Origin: Sphingomonas sp. LY29
Lineage (GTDB): Bacteria > Pseudomonadota > Alphaproteobacteria > Sphingomonadales > Sphingomonadaceae
NCBI RefSeq assembly: GCF_035593985.1
Contig: NZ_CP141587.1
Coordinates: 496,001 to 560,000 of the forward strand
Length of the DNA stretch: 64,000 nucleotides
Direction: 5' to 3'
The first letter of the stretch is position 1; each line of letters opens with the position of its first letter. Both the position numbers and the translations under genes were made by a program. Under the pieces are notes generated by a model, which had not been told where the DNA came from, made no database searches, and worked only from the letters and a program-made list of their open reading frames with translations. Shown here in pieces: positions 16,221 through 25,087 of this stretch.

Positions 16221-17311
16221 CAGCATTCCTCCAGTAAGGCGGTAAATAGCTCAGCATAGCTTGCAGCGGATTTGTCCCACGAATAGCGCGCACGGTTCGC
16301 CTTGCCGCGGAGGATCAGGTCGGCACGCAGGGAGGGTGTGTCGAAGAGTTCGGTCAATCGCGCCGCGAGCATTTCGGAATCGTCAGGGACGAAGAAGAGC
16401 GCGCCGTCGCCTGCGACCTCTGGCATGACGGATGACGACGAAACGATGACTGGGCAACCGAGCGACTGGGCTTCCAAGATCGGTAGGCAAAAACCTTCCG
16501 ATACCGATGGCACGACTAGACAGCGAGCATGCGCATAGAGATCGGAGAGCCGGCACTCCTCAACGCCCGCGAGACTTATGACTTTAGGCGGGTGTACGGC
16601 CGCTCGGAGAGCGGCATCAAGCATGCCGTCTTCGTCCTTGCCGACATGGACAAGGACGGGGCGATCGCCACGGTTGGCGAGCCGATCGAGCGCCGCCACG
16701 ACAATCCCAAAGTTCTTGTTCGGAGTTCCATTGCCGACAAGGAGCACATATGGGCGGCCGATTTCGTCATGGCCAGGCCCGGCGGAAACCAAAGTGGTGT
16801 CGTTGGGGATCATAACCGTTCGCGATGCGGCCCAAGGATACAGGCGAGCCAAGTCGCCTTTGGTCATCCGAGAAATTGCGACAACGCGCTGGCTTCCGCC
16901 GACGACAAGCCGTGTGCACGTAGCCATCGTGAGGACAGCGCGTCGGCCCAACAGGCCGGGAATGGTTTCAAAGTAAAGGTCGTGGATCGTGGTGACCCGA
17001 GCGCGGCCGCCCCGCGCCGCGCCGAAAGCGTCGATGTTCCAGATGATGTCGATGCCATGACGTCGACATAGTGCCGGCATGGTCCACCATTGTCGCAGTA
17101 CGTTGACGATCATCACGCGCGGCCGCGGCACTTCGAGAAGCTTCAATCCGACCAGCGGGGCGGGTATATCAGCACGCGACCAGTTGGAGCGGAGGACATA
17201 TTCGTGGTCGCCTCGCTCGACAAGACGCTGCAGCAAGGCGAAGGCGACGCGCGCCACACCCGAAGGGAGACCCCCGAATTGGCTCGGCATGTTGACAAGA
17301 ATTCGTGCCAT
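16220..17311 (-). CDS. Family-4 glycosyltransferase
   Basis: About 363 residues of the same GT4 class as its downstream neighbour, with which it shares order of motifs: NMPSQFGGLPSGVARVA at the N-terminus, VLLVGNGTPNKNFGIVVAAL at the domain junction and PSVSEGFCLPILEAQSLGCP as donor-binding loop. The MARIL start at 17311 has GAGG six bases upstream and is preferred over an ATG four codons earlier. The two adjacent enzymes may be old duplicates that add different residues to the repeat unit. Starts 9 bases after the flippase stop. Confidence 0.9.
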   Translation of the reverse strand: MARILVNMPSQFGGLPSGVARVAFALLQRLVERGDHEYVLRSNWSRADIPAPLVGLKLLEVPRPRVMIVNVLRQWWTMPALCRRHGIDIIWNIDAFGAARGGRARVTTIHDLYFETIPGLLGRRAVLTMATCTRLVVGGSQRVVAISRMTKGDLARLYPWAASRTVMIPNDTTLVSAGPGHDEIGRPYVLLVGNGTPNKNFGIVVAALDRLANRGDRPVLVHVGKDEDGMLDAALRAAVHPPKVISLAGVEECRLSDLYAHARCLVVPSVSEGFCLPILEAQSLGCPVIVSSSSVMPEVAGDGALFFVPDDSEMLAARLTELFDTPSLRADLILRGKANRARYSWDKSAASYAELFTALLEEC

Positions 17312-17319
17312 GGTGCGCC

Positions 17320-18756
17320 TCAAGCCGATGCTTCGATCCCGGCGCGGCGAAGGGCCGCGAGCGCCCCGGCGACCCGAGACCGGCGCAACACAAGAAGCGT
17401 CAACATCATCGCGCCGAACGAGAGCATTTCTATCAGTGCGCCATACAGTCTCGGCATGTCAGAGGGTAACGTCGCACGCGCTGCCAGCATTGTTACGCTG
17501 GCAGTCGCCGAAATCAGCATCCCCTCGCAGAGCGCAGAGGCGATCCGCTTCGGGGAAACGCTGATCAAACGAGCCATGATTGCATAATAGACAACCGAGA
17601 GCACCAGCGTGACGATCACATAGGCGCCCGTCGCGGCCGCAAGCGTCCCAAAAGACCAAGCGGCCGCGCCAACCGTGGCGAGCGTCGCCAGCGTAGCCCC
17701 TGCGCCGAGCCAAAATTGCTCGCGCACCCGATTTTGCATGATGAACAGTGCGCCGACGAACGAGGTCGTGGACTGGAGTCCCCCGGCAATCGCAAGGCTG
17801 CTAATGACCGGCGCGATCCCGTTCCACCTTTCGGGTAGAAACAACGAAAAGACGTAGCCGCCGTGGAATGCGACCAAGGTCATAATAGGAAAGGTAACGG
17901 TAGCCGCAAGGCCAACCATTGCGAGGAATGACTCACGTTGCAGCGTTGGACGGTCGCGCAACCGGCTAAGCGTAGACAGGAGTATGCTCGTGGCAGGCCA
18001 GCTGATCGCCATTAGCGGCACCAGCATGATCTGATATCCCAACGCATAGAGTCCAAGTGCGCTTTCGCCGAGCAGGCCGCCAACAATGTAATTGTCAAGG
18101 TTGCGTGCGCAGTAGTTGACAACATTGAACGCCACGACCCAACCCCCGAAGCGCATCAGGGCGCTGGCCCGCCGCCAGTGGAGATTGAATTGAATATTTC
18201 CGCCGCCATGCCACCAGAACAATGCCGTGCGGATAGACTGCATAGCTAAATGATAAACGGCGAAGCTCCACACGCCCGCCCCCGCCCATGCGGACCCAAC
18301 GGCAGCCACGAACGCCGTGCCGTTTGCCACGGTCTCGATCTTCGCGATCGGAACATATGCGAGTGCGCGCTCCATCATCGCCCGCGGAACAATTGCTCCC
18401 ATCGCGATGAGCGCGACGAGGCCAAAGGCGGGGACGAGGTTGCGTGCCTCGCCAGGCCAGCCGTCGAAGGCGCCGAGCGCCCGCAACGACATGACGGCGG
18501 CGAGTAGCAACGCGCCATATGACAAGCAGATCGCCGCCGCAGCCCCGGCTTCCTCGCGGCTAGCCGCGCCACGCACGATCGCGGCGGTTATCCCGAATTC
18601 CCCCAGCACCAAGATGAACAACGTGATTGGCAACACAAATGCGACTTGGCCGAATTCGCTCGGCATCAGAAATTGAGCCAACACGATGTTGAGCGCAAAC
18701 TGGACGATAGCTCGATAGATATTCAGCGCCGAAGTGACGCCGACGTTGCGGATCAT
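17320..18756 (-). CDS. Polysaccharide flippase (Wzx-like, MOP superfamily)
   Basis: Moves lipid-linked repeat units across the inner membrane. The frame gives about 478 residues with 12-14 hydrophobic helices; the N-terminus GVTSALNIYRAIVQFALNIV followed by FLMPSEFGQVAFV matches the start of WzxC/MOP transporters. I chose ATG 18756 because GGAGG lies just upstream and the first membrane helix then begins in the usual place; a start at 18861 would add a 35-residue tail without features. It heads the minus-strand run flippase, GT4, GT4, GT4, and is divergent from the polymerase candidate. Confidence 0.88.
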   Translation of the reverse strand: MIRNVGVTSALNIYRAIVQFALNIVLAQFLMPSEFGQVAFVLPITLFILVLGEFGITAAIVRGAASREEAGAAAAICLSYGALLLAAVMSLRALGAFDGWPGEARNLVPAFGLVALIAMGAIVPRAMMERALAYVPIAKIETVANGTAFVAAVGSAWAGAGVWSFAVYHLAMQSIRTALFWWHGGGNIQFNLHWRRASALMRFGGWVVAFNVVNYCARNLDNYIVGGLLGESALGLYALGYQIMLVPLMAISWPATSILLSTLSRLRDRPTLQRESFLAMVGLAATVTFPIMTLVAFHGGYVFSLFLPERWNGIAPVISSLAIAGGLQSTTSFVGALFIMQNRVREQFWLGAGATLATLATVGAAAWSFGTLAAATGAYVIVTLVLSVVYYAIMARLISVSPKRIASALCEGMLISATASVTMLAARATLPSDMPRLYGALIEMLSFGAMMLTLLVLRRSRVAGALAALRRAGIEASA

Positions 18757-19115
18757 GCCGCCTCCATCACGGCGGTCACACACCGCCTCGTTTGCAAGAA
18801 GCCAAGGCGGTCCAAGCGAGCCGGTTGACGACCCCCGTGCCTCTGGGCTTGCGCTGGACATGTCTCGCCTTCAAGGAAACGCACAAAGTTCATCGGCCTC
18901 GCGTTCTGTGAACTACGGTTATTAGATTGATTGGCCTCTCGGGCCGCCGGGCCCATAGCAAGGTCGCACCTGCCATGCTACCCGCTGCATTGCCGGAAAA
19001 ACCAAGGAAACACTGCTAGTTGTCTCTCTCACGCGCCAAGCCGGAAGCCCATGTTCGCCATCGGCAGCTTTCGGGACGATCCTATGGTGTCGCCAGTCAA
19101 GGTCGAGAGCTAGCG

Positions 19116-20540
19116 ATGACGCGCGCGCAACCGGCATACAAATTATTCGCGATATACTTGTTCATTTCTCTTGTGGCGGGGCTTGAAACCTTCTCTCCCG
19201 CCTGGGTCTGGCCAGTCGTATCTCTGGCCGCATTCGCAGCCTTCCTGCTCACGATGAGCCGACATTATCGCGAAGCCATCTTTACCTTGTTCGCGATCGA
19301 AATCGCGAAGATCCTGATGTTAATTTCGTTGGCGTTTATTGGCGCCGGCTTTTTCGTGCGCGAACTGGGTATCATCGCCGAGGCGTCGACCCACTCCGCC
19401 TATTACGCTTTGACCGCCTGTCTTTATATTCATGCGGCCTGCCTCACGTTCAAAGCTGCTCGACATGCCCGCGGGCACATCGCTCTACTGCCGGCGCAGC
19501 AGTCATTGCTCGGCCTTTACGTCCTAGGGGCAGGCGGTCTCTGTATTTTCGCTGTTCTGTACCTGATCGTTCTGGGACTAACCGACGGCTTTCCAATGTT
19601 GGCTGGCGTCGATCGATTTTCCTACCGTGCCGATCAAGGCTGGCTCTTCCGGGTCATCATTACCTTCAAGCCGATCTTGGCTGGTTTGATGGGCATGATC
19701 CGTTTTCGCTTCCGTCCCCGCCCGTGGCAGCGTTGGTTGCTAGATTTCACATTCGGCCTTCTAATTGGCGCCGTTGTGCTATTTGGCGAAAAATTCCTGT
19801 CGCTGCTTGTGATGGGCGGCGCTTACCTTTTGCCCTTCCTGCTCCGTCGAAAGCGTCGGTCACCCTCCTCGTTACTCATCGCGACCGGATTATCGATGGC
19901 GGTACTCGTGTCGAGTGCGACCGTATACGTCTACTCGGACTATGGAACACTAGGTGCAAGTGAAACCAGCGAACGTTTGTTGGGGCGGTTTACTGGGCAA
20001 GGTCAGCTTTGGTACGCAGCGAGCAATGCGTCAAATAGAGAACCCAATTTTGACCAGCTTCGACAGATGGGCAACGTCATGATGAGTTCGGAAGCAGACG
20101 AAGAAGCGTTTCGACAGCAGGTAGGCATTTTCCATCTCATATCTCGTTTCGCACCGAGCAACATCTACGACTCTATCATGGCTGGCCGAGGTCTTGTGCA
20201 ATTCACGGGCGGTTTCGAGGCCTACTTTCTTATTGTCGGCGGCCATTTAGTGATGATCGCTGCCGTTATCTTTTTCGGCGGAATAGCAGGGTTAGTCGCT
20301 TTTTATGTTTATGAGTCCCTGATCGCGGGCGCAGTGGTGGGCTACGTCGGAGCATGGTTTATCTACATGGCGGTATACAGCGCAAGCAATCAAGCCTCAG
20401 TATGGCAGGTGATAGGGTGGAAGAGCCTGCTCTACTTTGCCATCGTCATCGGCATGGACAGGATAGCTAGGTCAATCCTGTCCGTGCCTCGGTCGCCGAA
20501 AACAAACCTCGCAAGCTTTCGTGAACTTCCTCGGCGATAG
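19116..20540 (+). CDS. Multi-pass membrane protein, probable polysaccharide polymerase (Wzy-like)
   Basis: About 474 residues with 10-12 predicted membrane helices and one large hydrophilic loop (about residues 270-350) before the last helices, the layout of Wzy polymerases. Sequence in the loop (FAPSNIYDSIMAGRG then FTGGFEAYFLIVGG) has no motif I can assign. Starts at MTRAQ; an upstream in-frame ATG (19020) would add a tail that looks untranslated. Position between Wzx/GT4 genes and another GT4 supports a polymerase. A second candidate polymerase is encoded at 25088. Confidence 0.7.
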   Translation: MTRAQPAYKLFAIYLFISLVAGLETFSPAWVWPVVSLAAFAAFLLTMSRHYREAIFTLFAIEIAKILMLISLAFIGAGFFVRELGIIAEASTHSAYYALTACLYIHAACLTFKAARHARGHIALLPAQQSLLGLYVLGAGGLCIFAVLYLIVLGLTDGFPMLAGVDRFSYRADQGWLFRVIITFKPILAGLMGMIRFRFRPRPWQRWLLDFTFGLLIGAVVLFGEKFLSLLVMGGAYLLPFLLRRKRRSPSSLLIATGLSMAVLVSSATVYVYSDYGTLGASETSERLLGRFTGQGQLWYAASNASNREPNFDQLRQMGNVMMSSEADEEAFRQQVGIFHLISRFAPSNIYDSIMAGRGLVQFTGGFEAYFLIVGGHLVMIAAVIFFGGIAGLVAFYVYESLIAGAVVGYVGAWFIYMAVYSASNQASVWQVIGWKSLLYFAIVIGMDRIARSILSVPRSPKTNLASFRELPRR

Positions 20541-20583
20541 TCTATCCTCGGTTTCGTCTTCACGCCTCGGCATAAACCTACAT

Positions 20584-21726
20584 TCAGGGCGACCGCTGAG
20601 ACAAAACGTCATCGACTAGAGACAAATTGCGCGAAGCCATGCAGTCGATAGTAAAGTTCGCCAAAACATGTCGCCGAGCTCGCTCGGCAAGTTCTCGTCC
20701 CAGAGGTTTATCGGTCAGGATTTGCCTCATAGCTATCGCCAGCGCCTGGCTGTCGCCGGGCGGAACCAGTAAGGCGGTCTGCCGATGAATCGCAACATCC
20801 GTAACACCTGTCGGAAGATCGGAGGCCACAACGGGGACCCCAATTAGCATCGCCTCCACTTGGGACATGCCAAAGGCTTCCGTAATCTCGGTGGAGGGGA
20901 AGGCAAAAACATCGGCCAGAGCGAGAAGCCGCAGCTTATCGCGATGATTGACAGGGCCAAGAAACCTCACGCGCGATCCAAGTCCGAGTTCGGTAACCTG
21001 CTTCTCGATGGAATCTCGCAATGGACCTTGCCCGGCGACAAGGAGGACAGCCTCGGGCAACGCAGCCATCGCGCGGACTAGAACTTCCAACCCCTTGTAA
21101 CGCGCGAGCCGACCCAGAAACAGGACAACCGACGCATCCCCGCACAGTTCGCGTCGCCAGTCGGCAGCGGCGTCGCGGTCCGATCTCGTCAATACGAACA
21201 GCTCAGGCCTAATCCCCAGCGGAATCGCCACCGTCGGCACCGGCACTCGGATATCATTCGACACATCGGCATTCTTGAATGAAGTTACAATGAGCCGGCT
21301 TGATCTCTGCAGAATGCGGTCAATCAGGTGGCGGGCAATCCACCGCAGCATCTTCCTGCCGTAAATGTCCATATGATGCATGGTCACTAGTTGGGTTCGA
21401 CGATCGAACAAGGCTCTTACAGCCAACGCCGCACTTCCCAAGACGTTGGGACTGTGAAAGTAAATCAAATCGGCACGAGTCCAAAGAACTTCCCACACAT
21501 AACGCAAACTCAGCGGCTGAGATTTGACAACGAAAGGCGTTCTCGCTCGCCGAACCGACACACCTTCAATCAATTCAGATTCGGTGGGCTTTCCTCTCTC
21601 ATGATGAAAGGACAGAACGGTAACTTTGTGACACGTCGCCATTGTCGTAGCAACTGCAGTTACGTTATCCTCAATACCACCTCGAAAGGGATGATAATAT
21701 TTGGACAGAATTAAAACATTGGCCAT
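20584..21726 (-). CDS. Family-4 glycosyltransferase
   Basis: 380 residues resembling GumH/AceC-type mannosyl- or glucosyltransferases: LSKYYHPFRGGIEDNVTAVA at the N-terminus, HSPNVLGSAALAVRAL, VLFLGRLARYKGLEVLVRAM opening the C-domain and the donor loop STEITEAFGMSQVEAMLIGV with VVASDLPTG. It acts on the cytoplasmic face during repeat-unit assembly. It is convergent with the polymerase candidate and about 190 bases downstream of the Wzc-type gene on the same strand, so it could be the last gene of that transcript. Confidence 0.9.
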   Translation of the reverse strand: MANVLILSKYYHPFRGGIEDNVTAVATTMATCHKVTVLSFHHERGKPTESELIEGVSVRRARTPFVVKSQPLSLRYVWEVLWTRADLIYFHSPNVLGSAALAVRALFDRRTQLVTMHHMDIYGRKMLRWIARHLIDRILQRSSRLIVTSFKNADVSNDIRVPVPTVAIPLGIRPELFVLTRSDRDAAADWRRELCGDASVVLFLGRLARYKGLEVLVRAMAALPEAVLLVAGQGPLRDSIEKQVTELGLGSRVRFLGPVNHRDKLRLLALADVFAFPSTEITEAFGMSQVEAMLIGVPVVASDLPTGVTDVAIHRQTALLVPPGDSQALAIAMRQILTDKPLGRELAERARRHVLANFTIDCMASRNLSLVDDVLSQRSP

Positions 21727-21914
21727 GTTTCGCCCTAAATTATACCGTGTAGTTGCTCAGTTCGGACATCGACTAACGGCCTCGACCGATTAGAAAATGA
21801 ATAATCCGACCACCAGGTTCAATCCCAAGAACGAAGAAAGGCGACGATCCTGAATCGGAGAACCTCGACGCATAGCCGCGGTTGTAAGAGATTTCAGCTT
21901 CATCTCTGAAATAC

Positions 21915-24131
21915 CTAAGCTCGGTCTGTGATCACTTCGCCGTACTTGAAGCCGTAATAATCGTACGCCGTACTATAACCCGCAAGCTTGGCATCGAACT
22001 TCGTGAGCACCGCGCCGATCACCCGCGCGCCAGTTGTTTGGAGTCGCTTCAGGGCGGACTTAGCGTGGCCACGGTGGGCGCCGTTGGCTTCGACCACGAA
22101 TATCGTGCCGGCGACCGTCGCCGCCAGCCGAGGGGCGTCGGCAAGGCCGAGAACGGGGGGGCCGTCGATCAGCACGATGTCGTATTCTTCGCCCAATATC
22201 GCAAGCAAGTTGCCGAGCATGTCACTGCCAAGAAGTTCCGCCGGGCTTGGGGGAAACGGTCCGCTAGAAATGATGTCCATGCGCGGCGTCTCGATCGCCT
22301 GAATCGCGTCGCTAACCTTAGCTTGGTGCGCCAGCACGTTTGACAGTCCGATCTTGTTGGGCTTGCCCACCGTGCGGTGAAGAGTGGGCTTACGCATGTC
22401 GGCGTCGATTAGGACAACGCGCTTGCCGGCGCGCGCAAATTCTTTTGCCAAAGTCAGCGAGGTCGTCGACTTGCCTTCCGACGGGCGGCTGCTCGTAAAC
22501 AGCAATGTGGCCGGCACTCCGACCGCCGATGACAATTCCACCGCGGTCTTTACGGACTGATAGGCTTCTGAAATCGGGGACTGGCGGTCGTCAAGCGCAT
22601 CGGCCAGCGTCCCGCCCTTGAGCAAGGGCACGGCGCCGAGCAGCGGCAGGCCGAGCTTCTGCTCGACTTCGCCAGGAGCTCGGATGGCGTCGTCGAACTT
22701 CTCCCGCACGAAGACTAACATCAACGCAAGCGCCAGTCCGGCGAGGCCGGCAAGCGCCAGATTGAGCGCGGGCCTAGGCGCGAATGGCTTTAGCGGCGCG
22801 TCGGCCCGGTCGATTACCGAGATATTGTTATTGGTCACCCCAGCCTGCGCGCTGATCTCCTTGAAGCGCTGCAGGAGCCCATTGTAGAGTTCGCGATTGG
22901 TATCCACCTCACGCTTCAGGATGTTGTAGCGGATGCTGCGATCCTGCTCCGCGAGAGTCTCGCTCTTGAGCTGGCCGACGTTACCCTGCAGCGCACTTTC
23001 CTGCCGTTGTGCTACCAAATATTGGTCACGGATCGAGTTGCGGATGCTGTTCGCCTGCGTGGATATCTGTCGGTCGAGTTCGCGGATGTTCGCGGCAGCC
23101 TGCTCGACAGCCGGATGCTCGGGCTTACGTCGCTGGCGCTCTTCCTCGTACTTCGCTTCGAGTTCGGCGCGGCTCTGGGTCAGCTTCTGGATGGTGTCGT
23201 TTGCGAGCACCTCGGGCAGGCTCATGAGCGGCGTCGCCTGTGCCTGGGCCCAGCGCTGCTGCGCCTGGATTCGTGCCGAACGCGCCTGCGAATAGGACTG
23301 GTTGAGCTGAACTAGGTTCGAGGTCGTCAGCGACTGAGGTCCTTGCTGCTCGGTCGCACCGGCGCTCCCCGCGCGCGTGTCGATCAGCTGCGCCCCGCGG
23401 GCATAGCCGATCAGCGCCCGTTCCGACTGCTCTAGCCGCGCCTTAGTTGCCGCGAGCTGTTTCTGCAAAAATTCGCGCGAGTAAGAAGTGGTGTCGAATT
23501 TCCGCTGCAGGTTCGACGAAATGAAATCTTCGGAAAAGCCGTTGGCAACCTTCGCGGCTAGCACGGGCGTTTCGCTGGTAAACGCGATCGTTACAACACG
23601 TGAATTGCGCGGCAAATTGACTTCAAGATTCTCGCGCAGGATCGATAGCACCTGTTCGCGTTTCGCGGCTTCGGTTGCGTCGGCCTTAGACGGCTTGGCC
23701 CCCATTTCGGTCAAGAAACGCTCATTGCCGAACAAGTCCAGGCGTTCGGCGACGGTAATCGCAAGCGCGCGGCTCTTAAGGATGTCCACCTGGGTTTGGA
23801 GAAACCGCTCAGCATCCTGCGACGAGACATTCGGCTCGAGATCTTCCGTGCCGAGAACTTTCACAGACTGCTGGTCGATTTGGACGCTCGCGGTGGCGCG
23901 ATATGTCGGCGAGGTCAGGAGGATGCTGGCCACGCCCGCCAGCAGCGCGAGCAGGACGACCGCCCCGATCAACCACCGGTTGCGATACAGTGCCGCCCAA
24001 AGTGCACGAGGATCAATGGCTTGCACGTCATCCGGAACATCATCGTAATAATCGTCGATGTACCCATCGTTCGGCGCAACCGCAGCAACACGCTCGCTGC
24101 GGCCGGCTGGCGCAATGGCAAGATCATTCAT
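21915..24131 (-). CDS. Polysaccharide co-polymerase with tyrosine autokinase (Wzc/GumC/ExoP type)
   Basis: 738 residues. N-terminal Wzz chain-length domain between a membrane helix at about 54-74 and a second near 459-478, with a long periplasmic coiled coil (about 225-410, LEQSERALIGYARGAQL to LKREVDTNRELYNG). C-terminal BY-kinase: Walker A SSRPSEGKSTTSL at about 545, Walker A' VVLIDADMRKP and Walker B DIVLIDGPP, and a tyrosine cluster at the end (YSTAYDYYGFKYGEV) for autophosphorylation. It controls chain length and connects to the Wza-type channel, whose gene lies 33 bases upstream on the same strand. Single-chain kinase fusion is usual for Proteobacteria. Confidence 0.94.
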   Translation of the reverse strand: MNDLAIAPAGRSERVAAVAPNDGYIDDYYDDVPDDVQAIDPRALWAALYRNRWLIGAVVLLALLAGVASILLTSPTYRATASVQIDQQSVKVLGTEDLEPNVSSQDAERFLQTQVDILKSRALAITVAERLDLFGNERFLTEMGAKPSKADATEAAKREQVLSILRENLEVNLPRNSRVVTIAFTSETPVLAAKVANGFSEDFISSNLQRKFDTTSYSREFLQKQLAATKARLEQSERALIGYARGAQLIDTRAGSAGATEQQGPQSLTTSNLVQLNQSYSQARSARIQAQQRWAQAQATPLMSLPEVLANDTIQKLTQSRAELEAKYEEERQRRKPEHPAVEQAAANIRELDRQISTQANSIRNSIRDQYLVAQRQESALQGNVGQLKSETLAEQDRSIRYNILKREVDTNRELYNGLLQRFKEISAQAGVTNNNISVIDRADAPLKPFAPRPALNLALAGLAGLALALMLVFVREKFDDAIRAPGEVEQKLGLPLLGAVPLLKGGTLADALDDRQSPISEAYQSVKTAVELSSAVGVPATLLFTSSRPSEGKSTTSLTLAKEFARAGKRVVLIDADMRKPTLHRTVGKPNKIGLSNVLAHQAKVSDAIQAIETPRMDIISSGPFPPSPAELLGSDMLGNLLAILGEEYDIVLIDGPPVLGLADAPRLAATVAGTIFVVEANGAHRGHAKSALKRLQTTGARVIGAVLTKFDAKLAGYSTAYDYYGFKYGEVITDRA

Positions 24132-24164
24132 GATGCTTTTCCCAGATTTCGTTTTTGGCGGGGG

Positions 24165-24875
24165 TTAGGGCGCGAGCGGGCGAAAAACGTTGAGCAACGG
24201 CGCTGCTGCCAGCACGTCACGCCACAGACCCTTGGTGTTGGAATAACCGACGACGACAACATCATTGCCCAATAGTGCCGGATCGCCAGCCTCGCCGCGG
24301 CGGATGCTCGCGACATCGAAAACGCCGCCCATCCGCTGCCCGTTTACGATGCGAAACACCACGACTTCCTTGAGCGCGGCGGTTCGGGTTTCGCCTTTCG
24401 CCATCGACAGCGCTTCAAGCAAGGTCGTCGGGCCTTTGATCTCATACACCCCAGGCTCGGTCACCTGCCCCTGGACGACGACTTTCTGCGACACCGAACC
24501 TGCCACAACAACAGTGACCTGCGGATCCACAAGGTACCGCTCCCCAAGCCGGCGTGCGATTTCTTCCGACAGTTCGGCCGCGGTCCTGCCCGATGCCGGG
24601 ACGGTGCCTATCAATGGAAAGGCAAGATTACCTGCAGCATCGATCTGCACCGCCTTGAGAGTGAGCTCGGGCTCTTGGAACACCGCCACATCGATCGTGT
24701 CGAGCGGCCCGATACGATAGTCGCGTACCGACTGATCGACCGGCGCTGCGACGATCGACTGATAAGCCGCATCGCCGCGCGCTAGTCCCGGTCCGACGTT
24801 CTTCCCCGCGCACGCGCTTAGCGAAAAGACCAAGAGCAGAAGGCACAAACGCGATCGATACATAAACTGACTCAC
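24165..24875 (-). CDS. Polysaccharide export lipoprotein (Wza/GumB/KpsD type)
   Basis: 236 residues: lipoprotein signal with lipobox FSLSACAG (Cys near 22), Poly_export domain beginning YRIGPLDTIDVAVFQEPEL, then SLBB domain (VVVQGQVTEPGVYEIKGPTT) and a short C-terminal tail. It forms the outer-membrane exit of Wzy-dependent polysaccharide systems. The frame starts with GTG at 24875; an ATG four codons later (24863) is an alternative and neither has a strong ribosome site. The Wzc-type co-polymerase follows at once on the same strand. Confidence 0.92.
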   Translation of the reverse strand: MSQFMYRSRLCLLLLVFSLSACAGKNVGPGLARGDAAYQSIVAAPVDQSVRDYRIGPLDTIDVAVFQEPELTLKAVQIDAAGNLAFPLIGTVPASGRTAAELSEEIARRLGERYLVDPQVTVVVAGSVSQKVVVQGQVTEPGVYEIKGPTTLLEALSMAKGETRTAALKEVVVFRIVNGQRMGGVFDVASIRRGEAGDPALLGNDVVVVGYSNTKGLWRDVLAAAPLLNVFRPLAP

Positions 24876-25087
24876 TAATCGAGTTTACAATTGCAGGTGA
24901 GAAGCACGGTTGACGCTCGACGCGTCAACTGGACCAACACGCAGAAAGATTCACCTGAAAAATTCTTAATTCGATCGCTCGGCAGCAGCGAGGCCGCGAA
25001 CTTTTCGACGGCGCGCTTTGCCGGAAAAGCATTGAACCTGCAAGTGTTTAGTCGACCCCTTAGACGAGTTCGAAAGTAAGCCTGTGG